A DNA stretch of 64,000 nucleotides from Diplocloster agilis (GTDB lineage Bacteria; Bacillota; Clostridia; Lachnospirales; Lachnospiraceae): positions 1-64,000 of the forward strand of contig NZ_JAHQCW010000010.1 in assembly GCF_019042275.1 (NCBI RefSeq), in the 5' to 3' direction. A program made the translations under genes and the position numbers. Below, in pieces: positions 6,817 through 16,325 of this stretch. How positions within the stretch are numbered: the stretch's first letter is position 1; every line of letters begins with the position of its first letter. The notes beneath the pieces were generated by a model. The model did not search any database and was not told where the DNA came from. It saw only the letters and a program-made list of their open reading frames with translations.

Positions 6817-8764
6817 ACAGATGGAGAGAATGAAGGAACTGGTGGAGCTGCTGAACCGGGCGGGAAGGGCTTATTATCAGGAAGACCGGGAAATCATGAG
6901 CAATTTTGAGTATGATAAGCTTTATGATGAACTGGTGCAGATGGAAAAAGATACGGGTGTGGTGCTGGCGTCCAGCCCTACGGTTCATGTGGGATATGAG
7001 GCGGTCAGCGAACTGCCCAAGGAGCAGCATGAGTCGCCGATGCTTTCGCTGGATAAGACGAAGAGCGTGGATGAGCTGCAGGAGTGGCTGAAGGATCAGA
7101 AGGCGGTGCTGTCCTGGAAACTGGATGGGCTGACGATCGTGCTGACTTACCGGGATGGGACGCTTGTGAAGGCGGTTACCCGCGGGAACGGGGAAGTGGG
7201 CGAGGTGATTACGAACAACGCCCGTGTTTTTAAGAATGTTCCGCTGAGTATCAGCTATCAGGGGGAACTGATCCTGCGAGGCGAGGCGGTTATAACCTAC
7301 TCTGATTTTAACCGGATCAATGATGAGATCGACGACGTGGATGCGAAATATAAAAACCCGCGGAATCTGTGCAGCGGTTCTGTGCGGCAGTTGAACAATG
7401 AAATAACGGCCCGGAGAAATGTACATTTTATGGCGTTTGCCCTTGTCAAGGCAGACGGGGTTGATTTTGAAAATTCACGTAGAAAGCAGTTTGAGTGGCT
7501 GGTGGACCAGGGATTTGATGTAGTGGAACACGTGATGGTGGATAGCGGGAATTTGAAGGAGGTCGTGGCTTCTTTTGCCGAGAGGATCAGCGACAATGAT
7601 TTTCCGTCGGACGGGCTGGTGCTGCTTCTGGATGATATTGATTACGGGCTGTCCCTGGGGAACACATCCAAATTTCCAAGAAACGCTATGGCGTTTAAAT
7701 GGGCGGATGAAATCCGGGAGACCAGGCTGACGGAGATAGAATGGAGTCCTTCCAGGACCGGATTGATCAACCCGGTGGCGATCTTTGAACCTGTGGAGCT
7801 GGAGGGCACGTCGGTCAGCCGGGCCAGCGTGCATAATATCAGTATTATGAAAGCGCTGCAGCTGGGAGTGGGGGATACCATTGAAGTGTATAAGGCAAAT
7901 ATGATTATTCCCCAGATCGCGGAAAATCTGACCCGAAGCGGGGTAAAGGATATACCGGAGGTATGTCCCGTATGCGGAGGGCCGACCCAGATCCGCCAGG
8001 TAAATGATGTGGAATCGCTGTATTGCATAAATCCCAAATGCGATGCGAAGCGGCTGAAGGCGTTTACTCTGTTTGTCAGCAGGGACGCCCTGAATATAGA
8101 CGGCCTGTCGGAGATGACGCTGGAGAAAATGATCGGGCGCGGGTATATTCACGAGTTTGCGGACCTGTTTCATCTGTCGGATTACAGGGAGGAGATCGTT
8201 AAGATGGAAGGCTTTGGCGAGAAATCCTATGAGAATCTGATGGCGAGCATTGAAAATGCCAGGAATACGACGCTTCCCCGGGTGATCTATAGTCTGGGCA
8301 TCTCCAACATCGGACTTGCCAACGCGAAGATGATCTGCCGGGAATATCAGTTTGACGTGGAGAAAATGAGGCAGGCTACGGCGGAAGAGTTAAGCGGGAT
8401 CAATGGGATCGGCCCTGTGATCGCCAAAAGCTTTGTGGACTATTTTGCGGATGAGGAAAACAGCCTCCGGTTTGATCATTTGCTGAAGGAACTGCAGATT
8501 GAAAAAGAGTCCGGCGGGGAAGAGGAACAGGTACTGGAAGGAAAGGTGTTCGTTATTACCGGCAGCGTGGAGCATTTTGCCAACCGGGCGGAATTAAAAG
8601 AGGTAATTGAGGCCAAGGGCGGTAAAGTGACGGGTTCGGTCACATCTAAGACAGACTACCTGATCAATAATGATACCGCATCGGCGTCTTCAAAAAATAA
8701 GAAGGCCAGGGAGCTGAATGTGCCGGTTATATCGGAACAGGAGTTCCTGGATATGATACAATAA
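6809..8764 (+). CDS. ligA: NAD+-dependent DNA ligase
   Basis: Seals nicks in DNA with NAD+ as adenylate donor. The 651-residue product has the Ia NAD-binding domain, then the adenylation domain with lysine in SWKLDGLT near residue 105 and the RGEAV motif. An OB fold, a four-cysteine zinc finger (CPVCGG ... CINPKCD, near 390-410), helix-hairpin-helix repeats and a C-terminal BRCT domain (from about residue 580) follow. ATG 6809 follows GAGGAG, inside the preceding gene. The active-site context SWKLDG differs from the commoner PKxDG. Some Lachnospiraceae carry two LigA paralogues, so this may be the second. Confidence 0.95.
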   Translation: MAEQMERMKELVELLNRAGRAYYQEDREIMSNFEYDKLYDELVQMEKDTGVVLASSPTVHVGYEAVSELPKEQHESPMLSLDKTKSVDELQEWLKDQKAVLSWKLDGLTIVLTYRDGTLVKAVTRGNGEVGEVITNNARVFKNVPLSISYQGELILRGEAVITYSDFNRINDEIDDVDAKYKNPRNLCSGSVRQLNNEITARRNVHFMAFALVKADGVDFENSRRKQFEWLVDQGFDVVEHVMVDSGNLKEVVASFAERISDNDFPSDGLVLLLDDIDYGLSLGNTSKFPRNAMAFKWADEIRETRLTEIEWSPSRTGLINPVAIFEPVELEGTSVSRASVHNISIMKALQLGVGDTIEVYKANMIIPQIAENLTRSGVKDIPEVCPVCGGPTQIRQVNDVESLYCINPKCDAKRLKAFTLFVSRDALNIDGLSEMTLEKMIGRGYIHEFADLFHLSDYREEIVKMEGFGEKSYENLMASIENARNTTLPRVIYSLGISNIGLANAKMICREYQFDVEKMRQATAEELSGINGIGPVIAKSFVDYFADEENSLRFDHLLKELQIEKESGGEEEQVLEGKVFVITGSVEHFANRAELKEVIEAKGGKVTGSVTSKTDYLINNDTASASSKNKKARELNVPVISEQEFLDMIQ

Positions 8765-8831
8765 GGCCAAGATATAGAACAGGCCGTACGGGATAAGAAA
8801 GGAATACGCAGGGTACGAAGGAGGAGAAGTG

Positions 8832-10394
8832 ATGACGGAATCACGGATGAAGAGGAGCAAGAAAAAGGTGTTCGGTGTGATCTACGGCAGAAGCCTGATG
8901 GTGATTCTGCTGCTGATTTTGCAGGTAGCCCTTCTGGTTTATTGCGTTCTGGCGCTGGAAGACTATATGGTATGGGTGTATGGTATCTTTGCCCTGATCT
9001 CCCTGTTCGTGGTGGTATTTATCGTAAATTCGTCCGGTGAGCCTGATTTTAAATTGGTCTGGATGGTTCCGATCGTAATTATTCCGGTATTCGGCGGCCT
9101 TCTCTATCTGTTTGTACACACCCAGTGGACGCCGAAACTGATGAATTTAAGACATACCCAGCTGCTGGCGGAAACCCGCCCGTATCTGGCGCAGGATCAA
9201 GAGGTCAGGCGGCGCTTAAGTGAGATTAATACGCAGGTTGAGAAGCTGGCCGTTTACTCGGAGGCGACCAGCGGTTACCCGATTTATGAAAATACGGAAG
9301 CGACTTATTTTCCTCTGGGCGAGGATAAATTCGAAGAGCTGAAAAAAAGGCTGAATGAGGCGGAAAAGTTTATTTTTCTGGAATATTTTATCGTGGAGGA
9401 AGGAATCTTCTGGGATACGGTGCTGGATATCCTGAAGCGCAAGGTGCAGGAAGGCGTGGAGGTCCGGATGCTCTACGACGGTATGTGTTCCATTGTGCTG
9501 CTTCCATACAGCTATCCAAAGCAGCTAAGAGAATACGGAATCCAGTGTAAAATGTTCTCCCCCATACGTCCGGTTTTATCCACCCATTATAACAACAGAG
9601 ATCACCGGAAAATACTGGTCATTGACGGCAAAATCGGATTCACCGGCGGGATCAATCTGGCGGATGAGTATATTAACGTAAAAGAGCGGTTCGGACACTG
9701 GAAGGATACGGCTGTGATGATCCGGGGGGATGCGGTAAAGAGCATGACCATGATGTTCCTTCAGATGTGGAATATTACCGGGACGCAGAAGGAGGACTTT
9801 GAACGGTATATTCCAAGCGCCCCCTTTAAGACCCCGGCTCCTGGGGACGGCTTTGTCATGCCCTATGGAGACAGCCCGGTGGATCAGGAACCCATGGGGG
9901 AAACCGTATATGTGGATATCCTGAACCGGGCTACCAGGTATGTGCATATTATGACTCCATACCTGATCCTGGATTATCATATGATACAGACCCTTTGCTA
10001 CGCGGCCAAAAGAGGGGTGGAAGTAGCGATAATCATGCCAGGGATTCCAGACAAGCCGTATGCGTTTATTTTGGCAAAATCCTATTATAAGGAGCTGCTG
10101 ACGGCCGGTGTGAAGATCTATGAATATACTCCCGGCTTTGTCCATGCCAAGGTATTCGTATCGGACGATGAGGCCTGTACGGTGGGCACGATTAATCTGG
10201 ATTACCGGAGCCTGTACCTGCATTTTGAATGCGGCTGTTTCTTCTATCGAAACAGCGTGGTTGCGGAAGTGGAGCGGGATTTCCAGGAGACATTGAAAAA
10301 GTGCAGGGAGATTCAAGCGGACGAGTGGAAGAAGCTAAAAGGCAGGACCCGTCTGGCCGCCCGGATTTTGAGGCTTTTTGCGCCGCTGATGTAG
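8832..10394 (+). CDS. cls: Cardiolipin synthase (phospholipase D family)
   Basis: Joins phosphatidylglycerol molecules into cardiolipin at the membrane. The 520-residue product has two N-terminal membrane segments (about residues 15-75) followed by a PLD-nuclease N-terminal region and two HKD motifs: HRKILVIDG near 258 and HAKVFVSDD near 438. All H, K and D residues are present. GGAGGAG lies before an overlapping GTG/ATG pair; ATG 8832 has the better spacing. Length is typical for Gram-positive Cls. Confidence 0.95.
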   Translation: MTESRMKRSKKKVFGVIYGRSLMVILLLILQVALLVYCVLALEDYMVWVYGIFALISLFVVVFIVNSSGEPDFKLVWMVPIVIIPVFGGLLYLFVHTQWTPKLMNLRHTQLLAETRPYLAQDQEVRRRLSEINTQVEKLAVYSEATSGYPIYENTEATYFPLGEDKFEELKKRLNEAEKFIFLEYFIVEEGIFWDTVLDILKRKVQEGVEVRMLYDGMCSIVLLPYSYPKQLREYGIQCKMFSPIRPVLSTHYNNRDHRKILVIDGKIGFTGGINLADEYINVKERFGHWKDTAVMIRGDAVKSMTMMFLQMWNITGTQKEDFERYIPSAPFKTPAPGDGFVMPYGDSPVDQEPMGETVYVDILNRATRYVHIMTPYLILDYHMIQTLCYAAKRGVEVAIIMPGIPDKPYAFILAKSYYKELLTAGVKIYEYTPGFVHAKVFVSDDEACTVGTINLDYRSLYLHFECGCFFYRNSVVAEVERDFQETLKKCREIQADEWKKLKGRTRLAARILRLFAPLM

Positions 10395-10461
10395 CCGGTT
10401 TGCGGATACAGCGCATTGATACCGCATATAGATACCGCTGAATGATTTTATGGAGGAAAAT

Positions 10462-11256
10462 ATGGAACGGAAGATTATATTTTTTGATATCGATAACACA
10501 CTGTATAATTCCGACGTGGGAGTGCCGGAAAGCGCCCGAAGAGGCATCAAGCTGCTCCGAAAAAACGGGCATATTCCGGTGATCTGTACCGGGCGCACCA
10601 GAGCAGCCTTGTTTGAAGAGATAACGGATCTGGCGTTTGAGGGCATGATCTGCGGCGCAGGCACTTATGTGGAACACAAAGGGGAAGTGATTTTTAACAA
10701 AATCGCAGAACCGGATCAGCTGGAGCGGCTTACCGCGCTCCTGGATCAGGCCGGCGCGAAATATTTCCTGGAAGGGCCCCGGTATTTATATTATAATGCG
10801 GCGGATACAAGCGCAGAGTACCGCAGGCTGGGGGAACAGCTGGGAGGCTCGTTTAAGCCGGTTTTAAGGCCGATTGAAAAAGAGAATACGGAATTTAACA
10901 AGCTGATCGCCATCCGGCAGCCGCAGGACCGCTGGGAGTCTGTGGAACATCTGCTTGCCCGGGAATACCAGCTGGTCTGCCATAATCATTCTGCCTTTAT
11001 TGAAATGGTGCCGGCAGGGCATAATAAAGCTACAGGAATACAGAAACTTCTGGAGCATCTGCATATGGACCGCAAGGATACGTACGCGTTTGGCGACAGT
11101 AATAATGATCTGGAAATGCTGGAATATGTCCAGTATGGGATTGCTATGGGCAACGCGTATCCCGATGTGCTTAAAAAGGCCAGGTACCGTACGGATACCA
11201 TACAGGAGCAGGGAATCTATAAGGGATTGAAGAAATTCGGTCTGATCGCCGGCTGA
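10462..11256 (+). CDS. Cof-type HAD-IIB sugar-phosphatase-like hydrolase
   Basis: A haloacid-dehalogenase-superfamily phosphatase of the Cof/YidA subgroup; substrate unknown, probably a phosphorylated sugar or cofactor. The 264-residue product shows motif I FFDIDNTLYNSD (nucleophile Asp near residue 9), motif II TGRTRA near 43, a cap domain, a conserved lysine at NKATGI near 191, and motif IV FGDSNNDLEML near 217. ATG 10462 follows GGAGG by five bases; ATG 10450 lies upstream of that site and is unlikely. It stands alone between cls and metAA. Confidence 0.9.
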   Translation: MERKIIFFDIDNTLYNSDVGVPESARRGIKLLRKNGHIPVICTGRTRAALFEEITDLAFEGMICGAGTYVEHKGEVIFNKIAEPDQLERLTALLDQAGAKYFLEGPRYLYYNAADTSAEYRRLGEQLGGSFKPVLRPIEKENTEFNKLIAIRQPQDRWESVEHLLAREYQLVCHNHSAFIEMVPAGHNKATGIQKLLEHLHMDRKDTYAFGDSNNDLEMLEYVQYGIAMGNAYPDVLKKARYRTDTIQEQGIYKGLKKFGLIAG

Positions 11257-11411
11257 TTTCAGGCTGGATTGCAGGATTGTCCGCGTGGAGCGGACATATA
11301 GAATAAAATTCTAAACTTTTAAAACCTTATATAACTTGATATAATGAAACATAGATAGAAATCTGGATTAGTTGCATAGCAAACTATTTGACAACAAAGA
11401 AGGAGATATGT

Positions 11412-12326
11412 ATGCCAATCAAAGTTAAAGGGGAATTACCGGCCAAGGAAATTCTGGAAAGGGAGAACATATTCGTGATGGATGAGAATCGTGCGCTGCA
11501 TCAGGATATCCGCCCTCTGGAAATCGGTATATTAAACCTGATGCCTGTGAAGCAGGATACGGAATTGCAGTTACTGCGTTCCCTGTCCAATACTCCGCTG
11601 CAGGTGGATGTGACTTTCATGACCGTATCCAGCCATGAATCCAAAAATACGCCCACCAGTCATATCAATAAATTTTATGTTACGTTCGACGAAGTAAAGG
11701 ACAGGACATTTGACGGACTGATCATCACAGGAGCACCGGTTGAACTGCTGGATTTCGAAGAGGTGGATTACTGGGAAGAATTAAAAGAAATCATGGAGTG
11801 GTCCAAGACCCATGTGACCTCCACGATGAATTTGTGCTGGGGAGCCCAGGCGGCTCTGTATTATCACTATGGAATACAGAAGCATGAGACACAGAAAAAA
11901 ATCTTCGGGGTATTCAAACATCGGGTGTCCAACCGAAAGATCCCGCTGGTACGAGGCTTTGACGATGTTTTCCTGGCGCCGCATTCCAGACATACCACCG
12001 TTTACCGGGAAGATCTGCTGGCTACCGGAAAGATCATGATTCTGGCGGAGTCCGCCGATGCCGGGGTATTCCTGGCTATGAACGAGGATGGAAGCCAGGT
12101 GTTTGTGATGGGACATCCGGAGTATGACCGGGTTACGCTTCACAATGAATATATGAGGGACCGGGCGAAGGGCTTGGAGATCGACAAACCTCAGAATTAT
12201 TATATCAACGATGATGAGACAATCCGGCCGGAACTTCAGTGGCGGTCCCATGCCAATAACCTGTATACCAACTGGCTCAATTATTATGTGTATCAGGTGA
12301 CTCCTTATGAATTAGGCAGAAAATAA
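11412..12326 (+). CDS. metAA: MetA-fold homoserine O-acetyltransferase
   Basis: Activates homoserine for methionine synthesis. The 304-residue product matches the MetA family end to end: MPIKV start, [11 protein letters not shown], catalytic Cys142 in [12 protein letters not shown], and a HxxE region near 235 (GHPEYDR). Counted from ATG 11412, residue 111 is Glu (TGAPVEL). In this family Glu111 goes with acetyl-CoA and Gly111 with succinyl-CoA, so this is predicted to be an acetyltransferase despite the common 'succinyltransferase' label. A TTG 24 bp upstream precedes the AAGGAG site and is not the start. A TATAAT at 11340 may be its -10. No SAM riboswitch is visible upstream. Confidence 0.93.
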   Translation: MPIKVKGELPAKEILERENIFVMDENRALHQDIRPLEIGILNLMPVKQDTELQLLRSLSNTPLQVDVTFMTVSSHESKNTPTSHINKFYVTFDEVKDRTFDGLIITGAPVELLDFEEVDYWEELKEIMEWSKTHVTSTMNLCWGAQAALYYHYGIQKHETQKKIFGVFKHRVSNRKIPLVRGFDDVFLAPHSRHTTVYREDLLATGKIMILAESADAGVFLAMNEDGSQVFVMGHPEYDRVTLHNEYMRDRAKGLEIDKPQNYYINDDETIRPELQWRSHANNLYTNWLNYYVYQVTPYELGRK

Positions 12327-12384
12327 TAGGCTTATGAGGAATTTGTCGGTTAGCCGGATAGGTATAATCCTATAAAGCGCTGCT

Positions 12385-12424
12385 AAAAATATACCTTCAT
12401 TGGACGGAAGGTATATTTTTTTTG
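12385..12424 (+). terminator. Rho-independent terminator after metAA
   Basis: AAATATACCTTC pairs with GGAAGGTATATTT over a short loop and is followed by a run of T (12416-12423). It ends the metAA transcript. The AT-rich stem also has an A-tract on its 5' side, so it could act in both directions. Confidence 0.85.
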
Positions 12425-12595
12425 TTCTGTAGAAAAGTGCAAGTAAGATTCTTCATTTCGTCTCTGGCACTTTCTTAGAAATAGGTTATAATTGTTAATA
12501 TACAGGTGGCAACTTACACTTTTCATTACGAAATAATAGCCGAATCATTACACAATATAGGCTTTTATGACCGCTTACATGGAGGAAGTACGAAA

Positions 12596-15292
12596 ATGCA
12601 AAAGAGAATTATTCCGGTGATACTGGCAGCGGCGCTGTTTATCACCGGCCTGCTCTCGATCCTGTCGATTCATGGGCTGCAGGGAAATGCCCGGGTGATC
12701 AACTATGCCGGCGTAGTGCGCGGAGGTACTCAGCGGCTGGTGAAGCAGGAATTAGACGGCCAGCCCAACGATGACCTGCTTCTGCAGCTGGACGGTATTC
12801 TGGAGGAACTGGACACCGGAGTGGGAGAGAACAATCTGGACCAGTTAGCCGATGAAGAATATCAGGATCTGATCTTTCAAATGCAGGTGCTATGGGGAAC
12901 GCTGAAAGATGAGATTCAGCGGGTACGCCAGGGGGCTGACGGTGCGGAGCTTTTCCGGCTGAGCGAAGAATATTTTACACTCTGTAATCAGGCGGTTAAC
13001 GCGGCGGAGCTCTACGCGGAGGAACAGGTAGACAAGGCGGAAAGGGATCTTCTCTTACTGATCGCGGTCTTTTTGATACCGGTGGCCCTGCTGATCTGGT
13101 ATGGTTCCGTGCAGACACGAAAGCAGCAGATTCTGAAAAAAGCGGAGGCAGAAAACCGGGCTAAGAGTGAGGAGCTGGAGCGGATGTCCAGGGATCTGCG
13201 CGCCCCTATGGATGAAATCCCAGAACTTATGTACGTGTCTGATCTGGAAACTTATGATCTGCTGTTTCTCAACGAGGCCGGCAGGAAAATCTTCGGCGTA
13301 GAAGATCTGTCCGGCAGGAAGTGTTATAAAGTATTGCAGGGAAAGGACGCTCCCTGTGAATTCTGCACCTCGTCAAAACTGACTTTGGGAGAAAATTATA
13401 CCTGGGAATTTACCAATCCCATTACGAAGAGGCATTATCTCTTAAAAGACCGCCTGCTGCCGTGGGACGGCCGGCCTGCCCGGATGGAACTGGCTTTCGA
13501 TATCACAGAAGCCGACGCGGAAAAGCAGGCTTTGAAAAATACCCTGGATGCGGAGCAGATGGTGATGGAGTGCGTGCGTACCCTGTATCAGGAACATGAT
13601 CTGGACCAGTCTGTTCCCATAATTCTTGAGCGTCTGGGAAGCTTCCTTGGCGCCGAACGCGTCTATGTGGGGATGATCAGGAACGAGCTGCTGTATAACG
13701 ACTACGAGTGGTGCGCACAAGGAAGCGCTTCCCAGAAGGAGCTGCTGCAGGACATGCCCTTGTCGGCTATCGCCAGCTGGCTGCCCGCCTTTGAGCGTCA
13801 GGAATGCTTTATATTGGAAGATGTGGAGAAATTACGGGACAGCTCTCCGGAGGAGTATGAGCTTCTGTCCGGCCAGAATATCCAAAGTCTGGCGGGAGCG
13901 CCGCTTGAGGTGGACGGACAGCTGCGTGGTCTGTTAGGGGTGGATAATCCCCCTCCGGACCGCATCCGCAGCATCGCGCCTCTTCTGCAGACTCTGTGTT
14001 ATTTCCTTATGCTGACCTACCGCCGGACAGAAAGTGAGCAGCAACTGTCCCATTTAAGCTATTACGACACCCTTACCTCTTTTTACAACCGTAACCGCTA
14101 TATAGAGGATTCGGCTGCCTTTTCGGACCAAAAGGGCCCGGTGGGCATCGTATATCTGGATGTAAACGGCTTGAAAGACATGAATGACCAAAAGGGCCAT
14201 GCTTTTGGAGACATGGTATTAGTAGAATGCGCCGGGCAGATGCGTGAGGCGTTTCAGGATGCGAATTATTACCGGATCGGAGGCGATGAGTTCGTCATCA
14301 TCTGTCCGGGGATTGACCGGGAGACGTTTGAGCAGCGGGTAGCGGCCCTGCGCCGCCGTTTTTGCGGAGATGCCGGCTGCAGTGCTGCCATAGGTACCCA
14401 GTGGGCGGCGCAATTCAAAGATCTTCAGCAGATTATCGCAAGTGCAGACGCGAGAATGTATGAGGATAAGAAGGACTTCTATCGAAGGAATCCGGCTTCC
14501 AACCGATACCGGCATCACAGCGACGAGATTCTCCACCTGGCCGACCCCGGGGTGCTTTACGAGGAGATTGAGCAACAGCACTTCGTGGTGTATCTTCAGC
14601 CCAAGGTGGCTTCCAGCGATGGTTCCGCTGTGGGGGCGGAGGCGCTGATCCGTTACCAGCCCCGTTCCGGTTCCCTGGTAATGCCCGGAAATTTTCTTCC
14701 GCTGCTGGAGGAAAGTGAGACGATCAGCCAGATAGATTTTTATGTTTTTGAGTTTGTGTGTTCCCGCTTTAAAGAGTGGGCGCTGCAGGGAAAACAGGCG
14801 CTTCCGGTTTCGGTCAATTTTTCCCGTTGTTCCTTATCCCAGCCGGATTTTATCAGCCGAATCTCAGGTCTTTGTAAAAAATATGGCGTGGATAAGAAAT
14901 ATCTGGAGATTGAGCTTACCGAGACGGCCCATGAGGCCGACCGTGTGGATATGCAGGCGCTGATCCGGGATCTCAGGAGCGAAGGATTTATGGTTTCCAT
15001 CGATGATTTTGGTACGGAATACGCCAATCTGGCCTTGCTGTCTACGGTGGAATTCGATGTGCTTAAGTTAGATAAGAGTCTGGTGGATGATGTGGCTTCC
15101 AACCCCAGAGCCAGCACAGTCGTGGGGTCCATTGTCGATATCTGCAAGAAAATGAATATTCAGGTAGTGGCGGAGGGAATTGAAACGGAGGCACAGTTGT
15201 CGGCGCTTCGCGCCTGCGGCGTGGAGCTGGCCCAGGGCTATCTGTTCAGCAGGCCGGTGCCTATTGAGGAGTATGAAGATAAATACTTGTAA
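12596..15292 (+). CDS. Membrane sensor with GAF, GGDEF and EAL domains
   Basis: Predicted cyclic-di-GMP turnover protein (898 residues). Visible parts: membrane segments near residues 6-25 and 153-175 bracketing an extracytoplasmic helical region, a PAS-like segment (about 200-310), a GAF-like segment (about 325-480), a GGDEF domain with intact RIGGDEF near 560, and an EAL domain with AEALIRYQ near 682, ELTETA, DDFGTEYANL and VAEGIE. Both catalytic signatures look intact, so net activity cannot be told. ATG 12596 follows GGAGGAAG; an in-frame GTG at 12506 would add 30 residues without a ribosome site. No c-di-GMP riboswitch is seen upstream. Confidence 0.92.
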   Translation: MQKRIIPVILAAALFITGLLSILSIHGLQGNARVINYAGVVRGGTQRLVKQELDGQPNDDLLLQLDGILEELDTGVGENNLDQLADEEYQDLIFQMQVLWGTLKDEIQRVRQGADGAELFRLSEEYFTLCNQAVNAAELYAEEQVDKAERDLLLLIAVFLIPVALLIWYGSVQTRKQQILKKAEAENRAKSEELERMSRDLRAPMDEIPELMYVSDLETYDLLFLNEAGRKIFGVEDLSGRKCYKVLQGKDAPCEFCTSSKLTLGENYTWEFTNPITKRHYLLKDRLLPWDGRPARMELAFDITEADAEKQALKNTLDAEQMVMECVRTLYQEHDLDQSVPIILERLGSFLGAERVYVGMIRNELLYNDYEWCAQGSASQKELLQDMPLSAIASWLPAFERQECFILEDVEKLRDSSPEEYELLSGQNIQSLAGAPLEVDGQLRGLLGVDNPPPDRIRSIAPLLQTLCYFLMLTYRRTESEQQLSHLSYYDTLTSFYNRNRYIEDSAAFSDQKGPVGIVYLDVNGLKDMNDQKGHAFGDMVLVECAGQMREAFQDANYYRIGGDEFVIICPGIDRETFEQRVAALRRRFCGDAGCSAAIGTQWAAQFKDLQQIIASADARMYEDKKDFYRRNPASNRYRHHSDEILHLADPGVLYEEIEQQHFVVYLQPKVASSDGSAVGAEALIRYQPRSGSLVMPGNFLPLLEESETISQIDFYVFEFVCSRFKEWALQGKQALPVSVNFSRCSLSQPDFISRISGLCKKYGVDKKYLEIELTETAHEADRVDMQALIRDLRSEGFMVSIDDFGTEYANLALLSTVEFDVLKLDKSLVDDVASNPRASTVVGSIVDICKKMNIQVVAEGIETEAQLSALRACGVELAQGYLFSRPVPIEEYEDKYL

Positions 15293-15352
15293 GTCCTTCT
15301 TTTGGGATTTACCATTACCGGCATAATTTTGCTTTTTGTTAATTATAATTTA

Positions 15353-15381
15353 TTGATTTCTTGCCGATAATATGGTATGAT
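15353..15381 (+). promoter_or_regulatory. Putative promoter of fic
   Basis: TTGATT (15353-15358), a 17-nt spacer and TATGAT (15376-15381), 30 bp before the fic start. Good vegetative match; fic is therefore probably transcribed on its own. Confidence 0.6.
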
Positions 15382-15410
15382 TTATTTCATCCTATTAAGG
15401 AGGCGGAAGC

Positions 15411-16325
15411 ATGGATTATCTATCGGTTGCAAATGTAGCAGAAAAGTGGGGCTTATCCGAGAGAACTGTGCGTAACTACTGCTCCAGAGGCAAAATACCT
15501 GGCGCTTTTCTGACGGGAAAGACCTGGAACATTCCTGAAAACGCGGTACGACCGGACCGCGTAAACAAGCGTAAGGGCCAGCCTAAAACTCTGCTGGAAT
15601 TCTTGAAGGCCGAAAATGCCGGCAAGGTTTCCGGTGGGATTTATCATAAAATCCAGATTGAGCTGACCTATAACTCCAATCATATCGAGGGCAGCTGTCT
15701 GACCCATGATCAGACCCGGTATATCTACGAAACAAATACCATTGGCATTGATGCCGGTTCTGTGAATGTAGATGATATTGTGGAAACTGCAAACCATTTC
15801 CGATGCATTGATATCTGTATCGACCAGGCTAATTTTACCTTGAGGGAGTCGTTTATCAAACAGCTGCATCTTGTGTTGAAAAGCGGCACCAGTGATTCCC
15901 GGAAAGACTGGTTTGCTGTAGGGAACTATAAGCGGTTCCCCAATGAGGTTGGCGGCCGGACAACGACGGAGCCGGAAGAAGTGGCGGGTAAAATGAAAGA
16001 GCTGCTGACCTGTTACAATGCCGGCAAAAACAAAACTTTGGAAGATCTGCTGGAATTTCATTACCGGTTTGAGTCCATCCACCCTTTTCAGGACGGGAAT
16101 GGGCGGGTAGGGCGGCTGATCTTATTTAAGGAATGTCTGCGCAATAACCTTGTACCTTTTATCATAGATGATACATTGAAAATGTTTTACTACCGAGGGC
16201 TTCATGAATGGCCATCCGAGCGCGGCTATCTGACCGATACCTGCCTGACGGCGCAGGACCGGTTCAAAAAATATCTGGATTATTTCCGAATCCCCTATGA
16301 TGACAAACCTCATCAAGATGTATGA
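15411..16325 (+). CDS. Fic-domain protein (putative AMPylase) with N-terminal HTH
   Basis: Fic proteins usually transfer AMP to a hydroxyl on a target protein. The 304-residue product has an N-terminal MerR-like/excisionase-type HTH (VAEKWGLSERTVRNYCSRG, residues 8-26), an inhibitory-type motif NSNHIEG near residue 89 (S-x-x-x-E-G pattern, class II), and the catalytic HPFQDGNGRVGR near residue 223 with all key residues. AGGAGG precedes the ATG. Its 3' end overlaps the convergent dehydrogenase gene by 62 bp. No separate antitoxin gene is seen; the N-terminal motif would make it self-inhibited. The target is unknown. Confidence 0.92.
   Translation: MDYLSVANVAEKWGLSERTVRNYCSRGKIPGAFLTGKTWNIPENAVRPDRVNKRKGQPKTLLEFLKAENAGKVSGGIYHKIQIELTYNSNHIEGSCLTHDQTRYIYETNTIGIDAGSVNVDDIVETANHFRCIDICIDQANFTLRESFIKQLHLVLKSGTSDSRKDWFAVGNYKRFPNEVGGRTTTEPEEVAGKMKELLTCYNAGKNKTLEDLLEFHYRFESIHPFQDGNGRVGRLILFKECLRNNLVPFIIDDTLKMFYYRGLHEWPSERGYLTDTCLTAQDRFKKYLDYFRIPYDDKPHQDV

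Noticed and set aside
11257-11411. Possible SAM riboswitch before metAA
   Set aside because: No SAM-I or related core motifs are visible; only a small GTCCGC/GCGGAC hairpin and a -10-like TATAAT.
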